NCBI RefSeq assembly: GCF_037040815.1
Contig: NZ_CP146232.1
Location: 4,372,001 to 4,436,000, forward strand
Source: Pararoseomonas sp. SCSIO 73927
Lineage (GTDB): Bacteria > Pseudomonadota > Alphaproteobacteria > Acetobacterales > Acetobacteraceae
Direction: 5' to 3'
DNA length: 64,000 bases
Shown here: one piece after another, positions 1-8,215 of the stretch
Numbering within the stretch: position 1 is the stretch's first letter
Layout of the letters: every line of letters starts with the position of its first letter
Translations under genes and position numbers: made by a program
Notes under the pieces: model-generated
Databases searched by the model: none
Seen by the model: only the letters and a program-made list of their open reading frames with translations
What the model was told of the DNA's origin: nothing

Positions 1-261
1 CAGGTCTCCCAGGCGGGCTGGGCGGCCTTTCTCTACATGGCGGCGCTGCCGCTCTGCCTCTGCTACCTCGCCTGGTTCGCGGCCCTGGCCGCCCTGCCGG
101 CGGGGGTGGCGGCGATCGGCACCCTCGCGGTGCCGCTGATCGGCGTGCTGTCCGCCGCCACCTTCCTGAACGAACCCTTCGGCCCGCGGCAGGCGGCCGC
201 CCTGGCGCTGACGATGTCGGGCATCGTCCTCGCAGTCCGCACCGGGGCCCGCCGCGGCTAG
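1..261 (+). CDS. EamA/DMT-family transporter, C-terminal part
   Basis: This is the 3' end of a gene that begins before the window; the frame is open from base 1. The 86 visible residues are strongly hydrophobic and give about two and a half membrane segments. The motif around GTLAVPLIGVLSAATFLNEP matches the last repeat of drug/metabolite transporter (EamA) permeases, where the conserved Pro-Leu and the Glu of the final helices lie. The substrate cannot be told. Its TAG stop overlaps the stop of the convergent yifB-like gene, so the two genes meet tail to tail with no spacer. The assignment rests on the terminal repeat only. Confidence 0.7.
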   Translation, partial: QVSQAGWAAFLYMAALPLCLCYLAWFAALAALPAGVAAIGTLAVPLIGVLSAATFLNEPFGPRQAAALALTMSGIVLAVRTGARRG

Positions 262-1769
262 CCTGCGGCCGGCTTCCGCAGCCGGTAGCCCAGCGCCTCC
301 GCCGAGTGCGCCCGCGCCACCGTCGCGGCGCCCGCGAGGTCCGCGATGCTGCGGGCCACGCGCAGGGCGCGGGTGAAGCCGCGGCTGGAGAGGGCCAGCC
401 GCTCCGCCGCGCTCTCAGCCAGGGACAGCGCCTCGGGCGCGAAGCCGTCGCGGATGGCCTCCACGGGCGCCTCGGCGTTGGTGGCGATCCCGATCCCGGC
501 GTAGCGCGCCCGCTGCACGGCGCGGGCGGCTGCCACCCGCGCCGCGACCGCGGCGCTCGCCTCCCCGGCGGGGGCACGGGCCAGCTCGCGCGGCGGGATG
601 GGCTGCACCTCAATCGTCAGGTCGATCCGGTCCAGCAGGGGGCCGGAGAGCTTGGACTGGTAGCCCTCGCCGCAGCGCGGCGCCTGCCCGCACTCCCGCG
701 CTGCGTCGCCCAGGTAGCCGCAACGGCAGGGGTTCATCGCCGCCACGAGCTGGACGCGCGCGGGGTAGGAGACGTGGGCATTGGCGCGGGCCACCGTCAC
801 GCGGCCCGTCTCCAGCGGCTGGCGCAGGGCCTCCAGCGCGGGGCGCGGGAACTCGGGCAGCTCGTCGAGGAACAGCACGCCGCGATGGGCGAGGCTGATC
901 TCCCCCGGCCGCGCCTTCGGGCCGCCTCCGGTCAGCGCGGCCTGTGAGGCGGAATGGTGCGGGTCCCGGAAGGGCGGGCGGGCGCTGATCCGGCCGCCCT
1001 CCAGCCCGCCGGCGACGGAACGAATGAGGCTGGCCTCCAGCGCCTCGTAGGGGCTGAGGTCGGGCAGGATCCCCGGCAGGCGCGCTGCCAGCATCGACTT
1101 CCCCGAACCGGGCGGACCGACCATCAGGAGGTGGTGGTTGCCGGCCGCCGCGATCTCAAGCGCCCGCTTCGCGCTCTCCTGCCCGCGCACCTCGGAGAGG
1201 CAGGGGCCGCGCGCCTCACCGGCCAAAGGCGCGGCCGGCGCAGGGGGCGCCAGCACCTGCCGGCCCTGGAAGTGGGCGATGAGGGCGCGCAGGTCCGGCG
1301 CGGCGACGGCCTCCGTCATCCCGGCCCAGCACGCCTCGGCGCCCTGCGCGGCGGGGCAGACCAGGCCGAGCTCCCGCTCCCCGCAGGCCAGCGCCGCGGG
1401 CAGCACGCCGGCCACGGGCTGGATGCTGCCGTCCAGCGCCAGCTCCCCCATGGCGGCGAAATGGGCCAGCTCGTCCGCGGGGATCACGCCCATCGCGGCC
1501 AGCAGGCCGAGCGCCATCGGCAGGTCGAAGTGGCTGCCCTCCTTCGGCAGGTCGGCCGGGGCGAGGTTCACCAGAATGCGCTTCGGTGGAAGCGAGAGGC
1601 CGAGGCCGGAGAGCACAGCCCGCACCCGCTCCCGGCTCTCCACCACGGCCTTGTTGGCGAGGCCGACCACGGTGAAGGCGGGCAGCCCGGCGGAGAGCTG
1701 CACCTGCACCTCCACCGGAACCGCCTCGACGCCCTGGAGGGAGAAGGTGGTGACGCGGGCGAGACTCAC
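258..1769 (-). CDS. YifB/ComM-family Mg-chelatase-like AAA ATPase
   Basis: A 503-residue protein of the usual YifB/ComM length. The N-terminal ChlI-like domain begins VTTFSLQGVEAVPVEVQV, and the AAA core has the Walker A GPPGSGKS, Walker B-like LFLDELPEF and the cysteine-rich MNPCRCGYLGD insert. Family members such as ComM are branch-migration helicases used in natural transformation; that role is family knowledge and not shown here. The GTG start at 1769 overlaps the TGA of the upstream deacetylase-like gene, so translation is probably coupled. The frame stays open far upstream, but that extension is arginine-rich and is a shadow of the deacetylase gene. Confidence 0.9.
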   Translation of the reverse strand: MSLARVTTFSLQGVEAVPVEVQVQLSAGLPAFTVVGLANKAVVESRERVRAVLSGLGLSLPPKRILVNLAPADLPKEGSHFDLPMALGLLAAMGVIPADELAHFAAMGELALDGSIQPVAGVLPAALACGERELGLVCPAAQGAEACWAGMTEAVAAPDLRALIAHFQGRQVLAPPAPAAPLAGEARGPCLSEVRGQESAKRALEIAAAGNHHLLMVGPPGSGKSMLAARLPGILPDLSPYEALEASLIRSVAGGLEGGRISARPPFRDPHHSASQAALTGGGPKARPGEISLAHRGVLFLDELPEFPRPALEALRQPLETGRVTVARANAHVSYPARVQLVAAMNPCRCGYLGDAARECGQAPRCGEGYQSKLSGPLLDRIDLTIEVQPIPPRELARAPAGEASAAVAARVAAARAVQRARYAGIGIATNAEAPVEAIRDGFAPEALSLAESAAERLALSSRGFTRALRVARSIADLAGAATVARAHSAEALGYRLRKPAAG

Positions 1770-2797
1770 CCGCGCCAGCTTCCCAGGAACCGCGCGAGGA
1801 GGGTGCCGATGACCTCCACGTTGTAGCCGCCCTCCTGGATGATGGCGGTGGGCAGGCGCAGCGCGGAGATCGCCTCCGCCGCGCGGGCGAAGCCCCTCTC
1901 CGTCACGCGCAGCGCGGCCAGCGGCTCGTGCTCCGAGGCGTCGAAGCCGAGGGAGACGACCAGCGCCTCCGCCCCGAAGGCGTGGATGCGCGCGATGCCG
2001 GCCGCCACGGCCTCCAGCCAGGCCTCGTCGGCGGTGCCGAAGGGCTGCGGCAGGTTCAGATTGCACCCATCGCCGTCGCCCGCGCCCGTCTCCGAGGCGT
2101 GGCCGACGAACCAGGGATAGTAGCGGTCCGGATCGGCGTGGACAGAAACGGTCAGCACGTCGCCGCGCGTCCAGAAGATGCCCTGTGTGCCGTTGCCGTG
2201 GTGGCTGTCGATGTCGAGCGTCGCCACGCGGCGCGCCCCGGCGTCGCGCAGCGCCTGCACGGCGAGCGAGGCGTTGTTGACGAAGCAGTGGCCCCCCGCG
2301 CGCGCCGCGTAGGCATGATGCCCGGGGGGGCGGCAGAGCGCGTAGGCGGTGCCGCCGTTCGATGCGACCCCGGCCGCGGCCAGGGCGCAGCCGGCGGCGC
2401 CCAGCGCGGCCTCCCAGGTGCCCGGACCCACGGGGCAGGCCGTGTCGGCCGTGTACCATCCGGCCCTGCCGACGGCCTGCGTCGAGGGCCGGGCGCCCTG
2501 GGCCAGCATCTCCGGCGAGGGATGGATGTTCGCCACGATCTCCTCGCCGGCGCCGGGCGCGGCCGCCCATTCCGCCGGCCCGTCGCGCAGCCAGTCCAGG
2601 TAGTCGGGGGCGTGGACCGCCTCCAGCGCCGCGCGCGAGGGCAGGGCGGGCACGGCGGGCACGATGCCCAGGGTCCTCAGCCCGTCCCGGAGCGCCGCCG
2701 CGCGGGCCGGCACCTCGAAATTCGGCCGAAGCACCCCGCGCTGAAGGAAGAACCGCGGCGCATGCGCCGATTCCGCGGGGTGGTCGAAGGCTTGCAT
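1766..2797 (-). CDS. histone deacetylase / acetylpolyamine amidohydrolase family protein
   Basis: A 343-residue Zn-dependent deacetylase-fold protein. Family motifs are visible in order: RPPGHHA (tandem His), GGHCFVNNA, LDIDSHHGNGTQ (metal Asp and His), SVHADPDRYYPWFVG and LGFDASEHEP (second metal Asp). Bacterial relatives remove acetyl groups from polyamines, acetoin or other small acylated amines. The exact substrate is unknown. It is the first gene of a two-gene minus-strand unit with the YifB-like gene, through a 4-base GTGA overlap, and is divergent from the M20 operon across a 111-base gap. Confidence 0.88.
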   Translation of the reverse strand: MQAFDHPAESAHAPRFFLQRGVLRPNFEVPARAAALRDGLRTLGIVPAVPALPSRAALEAVHAPDYLDWLRDGPAEWAAAPGAGEEIVANIHPSPEMLAQGARPSTQAVGRAGWYTADTACPVGPGTWEAALGAAGCALAAAGVASNGGTAYALCRPPGHHAYAARAGGHCFVNNASLAVQALRDAGARRVATLDIDSHHGNGTQGIFWTRGDVLTVSVHADPDRYYPWFVGHASETGAGDGDGCNLNLPQPFGTADEAWLEAVAAGIARIHAFGAEALVVSLGFDASEHEPLAALRVTERGFARAAEAISALRLPTAIIQEGGYNVEVIGTLLARFLGSWRG

Positions 2798-2908
2798 CGC
2801 CCGACCCTATGGGTGCCCCGGACTCTTGTCCACGCGGCGGCCCCCATGCCTCGACACGCGGTGCGGAAGGCGTAGCCTGCGCGCCCTCACGACTTCCAGG
2901 ACGGCTCC

Positions 2909-4201
2909 ATGATCCCTCTCGACCCCGGTGCGAAGCGCGCGATCCTGGAGGCGGTGGCCGCCCTGGAAGGGGCAGCGGTCGACCGCCTCTCGGACCTCGT
3001 GCGCTGCGAGTCCACGCTGGGGAAGGAGGCGGGCGCCCTCGACCTGATGGCGCAGAACTATGAGTCGCTCGGCCTCGCCCCCCGCCGAATTCCCACGGAC
3101 CCGGACGCGCTGCGCGAGCATCCCGGCTTCTCCCCGCCGCTCATCTCCTATGCCGGGCGCGACAACGTGGCGGCCATCCACACGCCCCGTGAGGTGAGGG
3201 GCCGCAGCCTCGCGCTGCAGGGCCATGTCGACGTGGTGCCGGAAGGCGCGGCCGACCTCTGGATCACCCCGCCCTACGAGCCCTCCGTGCGGGACGGCCG
3301 CATGTACGGGCGCGGCGCCGGCGACATGAAGGCGGGCATCGTCTCCTACCTCACCGCCTTCCAGGCGCTGAAGCTGGCCGGGCTTCAGCCCGCCGCCCCC
3401 GTGCAGATGCAGGCGGTGATCGAGGAGGAGTGCAGCGGCAACGGGGCGCTGGCCACGATGCTCGCCATGCCCAGGACCGACGCGGTGGTGATCCCCGAGC
3501 CCGGTCCGGGCATGGCCGCGATGTACTCGGCCGAGGTCGGCGTGGTCTGGGCCTGGGTGACGGTGACCGGCCGCCCGACCCATGTGCGGGACATGCACGC
3601 GGGCATCAACGCCATCGAGGGCGCGATGCGGATCGCGGCGCGGTTCAAGGACTACGAGAACGAGCGCAACCGCGCCGAGAACGTCCACGCCGCCTTCCGC
3701 GGCGTGAACCACCCCGTGAACGTCAACCTCGGCACGGTGGAGGGCGGGGAGTGGAACTCCTCCGTCCCCACCCGCGCACGGATCGGGCTGCGGGTCGGCG
3801 TCATGCTCGGCTACTCGGCGGCGCAGACCAAGGCGGACATTGAGCGGATCGTGGCGGAGGCGGCGGCCGATCCGGGGCTGCGCGGCACGCAGGTGAAGCT
3901 GGAATTTAAGGGCTTCATGGCCGATGCCTGCGCCTTCGACATGGAGAGCGAGATCGCCCGGCTGGCCCAGCGCGCCTACGCCGAGGCGAGCGGGAGCGAG
4001 CTGCGCCACTACCCCGCCACCGGTCTGACGGATGGCCGCTTCTTCACCCTCTACCAGGACACGCCGGTCGCCTGCTTCGGGCCGGAGGCGCAGGAGATCC
4101 ACGGCATCGACGAGAGCGTCTCCCTCTCCTCCATGCACGACATCACCCGCAGCATCGCCCTGCTGATGGCCGAGTGGTGCGGGGTGGAGAAGGCGGCATG
4201 A
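2909..4201 (+). CDS. M20 family ArgE/DapE-type deacylase
   Basis: A 430-residue M20 metallohydrolase. Metal ligands are visible as GHVDVVPEG (His and Asp) and EEECSGNG (catalytic Glu and ligand Glu); a dimerisation-domain His lies in GRPTHVRDM and a C-terminal ligand in the GPEAQEIHGIDE stretch. Relatives deacylate N-acyl amino acids (acetylornithine, succinyl-diaminopimelate) or peptides. The context favours catabolism over arginine or lysine synthesis, because the next genes are a carbamoylase-type M20 enzyme and an M81 protein. The stop overlaps the next start as ATGA (4198-4201), showing an operon. Confidence 0.85.
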   Translation: MIPLDPGAKRAILEAVAALEGAAVDRLSDLVRCESTLGKEAGALDLMAQNYESLGLAPRRIPTDPDALREHPGFSPPLISYAGRDNVAAIHTPREVRGRSLALQGHVDVVPEGAADLWITPPYEPSVRDGRMYGRGAGDMKAGIVSYLTAFQALKLAGLQPAAPVQMQAVIEEECSGNGALATMLAMPRTDAVVIPEPGPGMAAMYSAEVGVVWAWVTVTGRPTHVRDMHAGINAIEGAMRIAARFKDYENERNRAENVHAAFRGVNHPVNVNLGTVEGGEWNSSVPTRARIGLRVGVMLGYSAAQTKADIERIVAEAAADPGLRGTQVKLEFKGFMADACAFDMESEIARLAQRAYAEASGSELRHYPATGLTDGRFFTLYQDTPVACFGPEAQEIHGIDESVSLSSMHDITRSIALLMAEWCGVEKAA

Positions 4202-5439
4202 GCAACCTGCCCCTCTCCGGCGCGCGGCTCTGGGACTCGCTGATGGAGATGGCGCGGATCGGCGCCACCCCGAAGGGCGGCTGCAACCGCCAGACCCTGA
4301 CACCGCTGGACGGGGAGGGCCGCGCCTTGCTGGCGCGCTGGGGTGCGGAGGTCGGGCTGACGCTGACCACCGACCGGCTGGGCAACATGGCCCTGCTGCG
4401 CCCCGGCCGCGATCCCTCCCGCAAGCCCGTTGCCATGGGCAGTCACCTCGACACCCAGCCCACGGGCGGGAAGTTCGACGGCGTGCTCGGCGTATTGGCG
4501 GGGCTGGAGGTGATGCGCGCCCTGCACGAGTCCGGCGCGGAGACGGAGGCGCCCCTTCTCCTCCTCAACTGGACGAACGAGGAGGGCGCCCGCTTCTCCC
4601 CGCCCATGATGGGCAGCGGCGCCGCGATCGGCGCCTTCACCGAGGCGGAGGTGCTGGACAAGCGCGACCCGGAGGGCGTCCGCTTCGGGGACGCGCTGGA
4701 GGCAATCGGGTGGAAGGGCGAGGCGGACCCCGCGGCGCTGCGCGACCTGGAGGCCTATTTCGAGCTGCACATCGAGCAGGGCCCCGTCCTGGAGCGGGAG
4801 GGGCTGGATGTCGGAATCGTCACCCACGCCCTGGCGCAGCAATGGTTCGACGTGACAGTGACGGGCGAGGATTCCCATGCCGGCGGGACCATGGCGCACC
4901 GGCGCGATTCGCTTGTCGCGGCCTCGGTTCTGATCCAGGCGCTGGAGGCCATCGCGCTGGGCTCCGGGGGCGACGCCCGCGCCACCGTGGGCCGGATCGC
5001 GGTGGAGCCCTCCAGCCGCAACGTCGTCCCCTCCGTCACCCGTTTCAGCGTGGACCTGCGCCACGGCGACGAAGCGGCGCTGGAGGCCATGGCGGCCGCG
5101 CTGCGGGGGAAGGCGGCGGAGGTGTCCGCCTCCCGCGGCGTCACCGTCGATGTCGCCGCCTTCTGGACCTCGCCCCAGACCCCCTTCGATCCCACCCTGG
5201 CGCAGCGCCTGCGCGATGCGGCGACGGCCCGCGGCATCCCTTTCCGCGACATGCCCACGGGGATCGGGCATGATGCCGTCTATGTCGCGCGCCAGGTGCC
5301 CACGGTGATGATCTTCTGCCCCTGCCACGGCGGCATCAGCCACAACGAGGCCGAGAGCATCACGCCGGAATGGGCGGAGGCCGGGCTGGTGGTGATGGCG
5401 GACGCCGTGCTGGCCACCGCCGGCCTGGTGCGGGGCTAG
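4198..5439 (+). CDS. Zn-dependent hydrolase, N-carbamoyl-L-amino acid hydrolase / allantoate amidohydrolase type (M20)
   Basis: A 413-residue member of the hydantoinase/carbamoylase branch of M20. Diagnostic motifs are GSHLDTQPTGGKFDG, WTNEEGARFSP, LHIEQGP and GEDSHAGGTMAHRRDS, with a final HNEAESI. These enzymes hydrolyse carbamoyl or ureido groups from N-carbamoyl amino acids, beta-ureidopropionate or allantoate. No hydantoinase or dihydropyrimidinase is in view, so the substrate is open. The ATG at 4198 was chosen over an upstream in-frame GTG-type start because it overlaps the previous stop (ATGA) and begins at the family N-terminus. Confidence 0.88.
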   Translation: MSNLPLSGARLWDSLMEMARIGATPKGGCNRQTLTPLDGEGRALLARWGAEVGLTLTTDRLGNMALLRPGRDPSRKPVAMGSHLDTQPTGGKFDGVLGVLAGLEVMRALHESGAETEAPLLLLNWTNEEGARFSPPMMGSGAAIGAFTEAEVLDKRDPEGVRFGDALEAIGWKGEADPAALRDLEAYFELHIEQGPVLEREGLDVGIVTHALAQQWFDVTVTGEDSHAGGTMAHRRDSLVAASVLIQALEAIALGSGGDARATVGRIAVEPSSRNVVPSVTRFSVDLRHGDEAALEAMAAALRGKAAEVSASRGVTVDVAAFWTSPQTPFDPTLAQRLRDAATARGIPFRDMPTGIGHDAVYVARQVPTVMIFCPCHGGISHNEAESITPEWAEAGLVVMADAVLATAGLVRG

Positions 5440-5443
5440 GCCG

Positions 5444-6943
5444 GTGCGGATCGCGGTCGGCGGCTTCCAGCACGAGAGCCACTCCTTCGCCCCGGTGCCC
5501 ACGCGCTGGGACGACTTCCTCAACCCCGGCGGCTGGCCGACACCCCAGCGCGGCGGCGGGCTGGTGGACAACCTGCGGGGCACGGGCGTGCCCGCCGCCG
5601 GCGCCATCCAGGCGGCCGAGCGCAGCGGCATCGAGATCGTGCCCCTGGCCTGGGCCTTCGCGAACCCCGCCGGCCCGGTGCAGGCCGAGGCCTTCGAGCG
5701 CGTCTGCGCCTTTATCCTGTCCGAGCTGTCCGACGCGCTGGCGAGGGGGCCGCTGGACGGCATCTACCTCGACCTGCACGGCGCCATGGTGGCCGAGGAG
5801 TTTCCGGACGCCGAGGGCGAGCTGCTGCGCCGCGTCCGCGCCCTCGCGGGGCCGGAGATCCCCATCGCCTGCAGCCTGGACCCGCACTGCAACCTCACCG
5901 CCGAGATGGTCGGGCGGGCCGACGCGCTCGCCCCGTACCGCACCTACCCGCACGTGGACATGAAGCAGGCCGGCGCCCGCGCGATCCGCCTGCTGGTGGA
6001 GCGGATGAAGCGCGGCCGCCCCTTCGCGCGCGCCTACCGCCAGGCCGATTTCTGGCTGCCCATCACCAGCCAGTGCACCCTGGTTCCGCCGATGAGCGAG
6101 GTCTATGCGGAGCGCGAGCGGATCGCGACGCGCCACGGCGTCTCGGAGCTCGCCTTCTGCTTCGGCTTCCCCTACGCCGACTTCCCGGGTTGCGGCATGG
6201 CCGTGGCCGCCTTCGCGTCGGATCAGGGCGCGGCGGATGCGGCCGCGGACGAGTTCCTGGCGCTGCTGAACCGCCGGGAGCGCGACTTCGCCGGCGAGAT
6301 CCTGCCCGCCGAGCGCGCGGTGGCCGAGGCGATCAAGGTCAACGCCTCCCGCCCCGTGGTCATCGCCGATACGCAGGACAATCCCGGCGGCGGCGGCCAT
6401 GGCGACACCACCGGCCTGCTGGCGGAACTGGTCCGGCAGAACGCCCGCAAGGCCGTGGTCGGCTCCATCAACGACCCGGAGAGCGCGGCCGCCTGCCACA
6501 GGGCAGGGGAGGGGGCGACGGTCTCCCTCAAGCTCGGCGGCAGGAGCGACGGGTCGCCGCTGGAGGTAACGGCGCGCGTGCTGCGCCTCTCCAACGGCCG
6601 CTTCACCTGCACGGGCGCCATGGCGGGCGGCAACCCCGCCGATCTCGGGCCCACGGCGCTGATCGCCATCGGCGGCGTGCGCGCCATCGTCACCAGCCGG
6701 AAGATGCAGGCCTACGACCTGGCCCTGTTCCGCCACATCGGGGTGGAACCGGCGCAGGAGGGGATCGTCGTGGTCAAATCCTCGGTTCACTTCCGGGCGG
6801 ACTTCCAGCCGCTCGCTGAACGCGTCATTGTCGCCGCAGCACCCGGCCCGGTTGTGGCGGACCCCGCCACGCTCCCCTTCCGCCACCTCCGCCCGGGTCT
6901 CCGCCTGCGCCCCGGCGCCAACGAGGTGACGCCCAGGAGGTGA
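5444..6943 (+). CDS. M81 family metallopeptidase (MlrC-like)
   Basis: A 499-residue protein starting at GTG, 4 bases after the carbamoylase stop. It has the M81 (DUF1485 plus MlrC C-terminal) pattern: GGFQHESHSF at the N-terminus, YLDLHGAMV, SLDPHCNLT, YRTYPHVDM and DTQDNPGGGGHGDTT. MlrC of Sphingomonas takes part in breakdown of the cyclic peptide microcystin, but most family members sit in unrelated amide-catabolism operons like this one. It probably acts on a small peptide or amide released by the two M20 enzymes encoded just upstream. Confidence 0.87.
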   Translation: MRIAVGGFQHESHSFAPVPTRWDDFLNPGGWPTPQRGGGLVDNLRGTGVPAAGAIQAAERSGIEIVPLAWAFANPAGPVQAEAFERVCAFILSELSDALARGPLDGIYLDLHGAMVAEEFPDAEGELLRRVRALAGPEIPIACSLDPHCNLTAEMVGRADALAPYRTYPHVDMKQAGARAIRLLVERMKRGRPFARAYRQADFWLPITSQCTLVPPMSEVYAERERIATRHGVSELAFCFGFPYADFPGCGMAVAAFASDQGAADAAADEFLALLNRRERDFAGEILPAERAVAEAIKVNASRPVVIADTQDNPGGGGHGDTTGLLAELVRQNARKAVVGSINDPESAAACHRAGEGATVSLKLGGRSDGSPLEVTARVLRLSNGRFTCTGAMAGGNPADLGPTALIAIGGVRAIVTSRKMQAYDLALFRHIGVEPAQEGIVVVKSSVHFRADFQPLAERVIVAAAPGPVVADPATLPFRHLRPGLRLRPGANEVTPRR

Positions 6944-6947
6944 AACG

Positions 6948-7349
6948 ATGAATCCGATGTTCAGCCACGTGATGGTCGGCGCGAAGGACCTCGAGGCGCT
7001 GGAGCGCTTCTACGACGCGGTGCTGCTGCCGCTGGGGCTGGAGCGCAGCCCGGACTGGTCGGAGGGGCCGCGCGGATTCGGTTATCGTGCCCCCGGCACG
7101 CGCCACCCCACCTTCGACGTGCAGGAGCCCTTCGATGGGAACCCGCCGGGCCATGGCAACGGCAACATGGTGGCCTTCATGGCGCCCAGCCGCGAGGCGG
7201 TGGACGCGGCTCACGCCGCCGCCCTGGCCCATGGCGGCACGGATGAGGGGGCGCCGGGCCTGCGAACCCGCTACGACCCGCACTACTACGGCGCCTACAT
7301 GCGCGACCCCGAGGGCAACAAGCTCCACGTCGTCCACCACGGCCCGTGA
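6948..7349 (+). CDS. VOC (glyoxalase/bleomycin-resistance fold) family protein
   Basis: A 133-residue vicinal-oxygen-chelate protein with two beta-alpha-beta-beta-beta units. The N-terminal FSHVMVGAKDLEALERFYDAVL carries the first His; the C-terminal YYGAYMRDPEGNKLHVVHH carries the last metal ligands. The fold covers lyases, isomerases, dioxygenases and binding proteins, so the reaction is not predictable. It follows the M81 gene by 4 bases and precedes the GNAT gene by 10, making it the fourth gene of the same operon. Confidence 0.82.
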   Translation: MNPMFSHVMVGAKDLEALERFYDAVLLPLGLERSPDWSEGPRGFGYRAPGTRHPTFDVQEPFDGNPPGHGNGNMVAFMAPSREAVDAAHAAALAHGGTDEGAPGLRTRYDPHYYGAYMRDPEGNKLHVVHHGP

Positions 7350-7359
7350 AGCCGGGCGG

Positions 7360-7797
7360 ATGAGCGCCCGCGTCGCCCGTCTCGAGTGCCTGCCCACCGG
7401 CTTCGCCGCGCTGCGCGACGCCGCGCTGGCCGAGGGCTGGCGCATGCTTCAGGTGCTGGAGGAGGACTGGAACGGCGGCACGCTGCGGTTCGAGCGCCCG
7501 GGGGAGGGCCTGTTCGCTGCCTGGCGGCGCGATGCGCTGGCCGGGATCGTCGGCCTCAGCCTCGATCCCTATGCGGGGGATGCGGGCACGGCCCGCTTGC
7601 GCCGCCTCTACGTCGCCTCGGCCCATCGCGGCCGCGGCGTCGGCCGGTCCCTGGTGGAGGCCGCGGCCGGGGCGGCCGCGGAGCACGGGTTCCGGCTCCT
7701 CCGCGTGCGCTCGCCCGCCGGGGCGCGCGGCTTCTACGAGGCCTGCGGCTTCGTGCCGGCCGTGCTGCGCTCCGCGACCCACATCCGGCCGCTCTGA
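7360..7797 (+). CDS. GNAT family N-acetyltransferase
   Basis: A 145-residue acetyltransferase. The acetyl-CoA pyrophosphate-binding motif is visible as RRLYVASAHRGRGVGRSLV (Q/R-x-x-G-x-G/A type), followed by the C-terminal ARGFYEACGF strand and helix typical of GNATs. The acceptor is unknown. The ATG at 7360 lies 10 bases after the VOC stop; the frame is open further upstream, but there it only shadows the VOC gene. It is probably the last gene of the catabolic operon begun at 2909. Confidence 0.85.
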   Translation: MSARVARLECLPTGFAALRDAALAEGWRMLQVLEEDWNGGTLRFERPGEGLFAAWRRDALAGIVGLSLDPYAGDAGTARLRRLYVASAHRGRGVGRSLVEAAAGAAAEHGFRLLRVRSPAGARGFYEACGFVPAVLRSATHIRPL

Positions 7798-7801
7798 GCG
7801 C

Positions 7802-8059
7802 CTACATGCGCGCGGCGGTCTCGCCCAGCGTCCGTACCGCGTCCTTTGCCCTCGCCAGCTCGCGCCCGCACTCGCCCACGCGGCGGTGCCACCCATGCAC
7901 GCTGGCCTGCAGCCGCGCGGTGCTGTCGCGCAGCTCGTAGAGGCTCTCGCGGAAGCTGTTCATCGCGTCCCGCTGCGCGTCCTGCGACACGGCGAGAAGG
8001 CGAAGGGCGGATTCCAGCCGCTCCACGGGGTTGCGGTTCAGGGGAAGGATCTCGGCCAT
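7802..8059 (-). CDS. small conserved-type hypothetical protein, helical
   Basis: I do not recognise a family. The 85-residue product is highly helical, with heptad-like spacing from VERLESALRLLAVS through RESLYELRDSTARLQ to LARAKDAVRTLGE, so a coiled coil is likely. It has no signal peptide, membrane segment or cysteine. It is convergent with the GNAT gene (4 bases between stops). Codon use is like its neighbours, with a strong GC3 bias, which supports a real gene. Confidence 0.6.
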   Translation of the reverse strand: MAEILPLNRNPVERLESALRLLAVSQDAQRDAMNSFRESLYELRDSTARLQASVHGWHRRVGECGRELARAKDAVRTLGETAARM

Positions 8060-8165
8060 GCCGGGCGCTCCGGAAGAAGGTAACCGGAGGCTTAACGCGG
8101 CGCGGGCGGCGCTCGCACCTTCATTCTGCGTTAACCAAATTCACTTCTGCACCCCGGAAACGGAG

Positions 8166-8196
8166 GCGGCCCGCCGGGATCTCCCCGACGGGCCGC
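8166..8196 (-). terminator. hairpin 3' of the glucan synthase-like gene
   Basis: An 8-bp perfect stem (GCGGCCCG/CGGGCCGC) continues after one C-A mismatch with four more pairs around a 5-base loop. It begins about 20 bases beyond the stop of the gene ending at 8216. There is no clear U-tract on the minus strand, so it may stop transcription only weakly. Confidence 0.5.
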
Positions 8197-8215
8197 GCCA
8201 CATCGGCCGGGGTGG

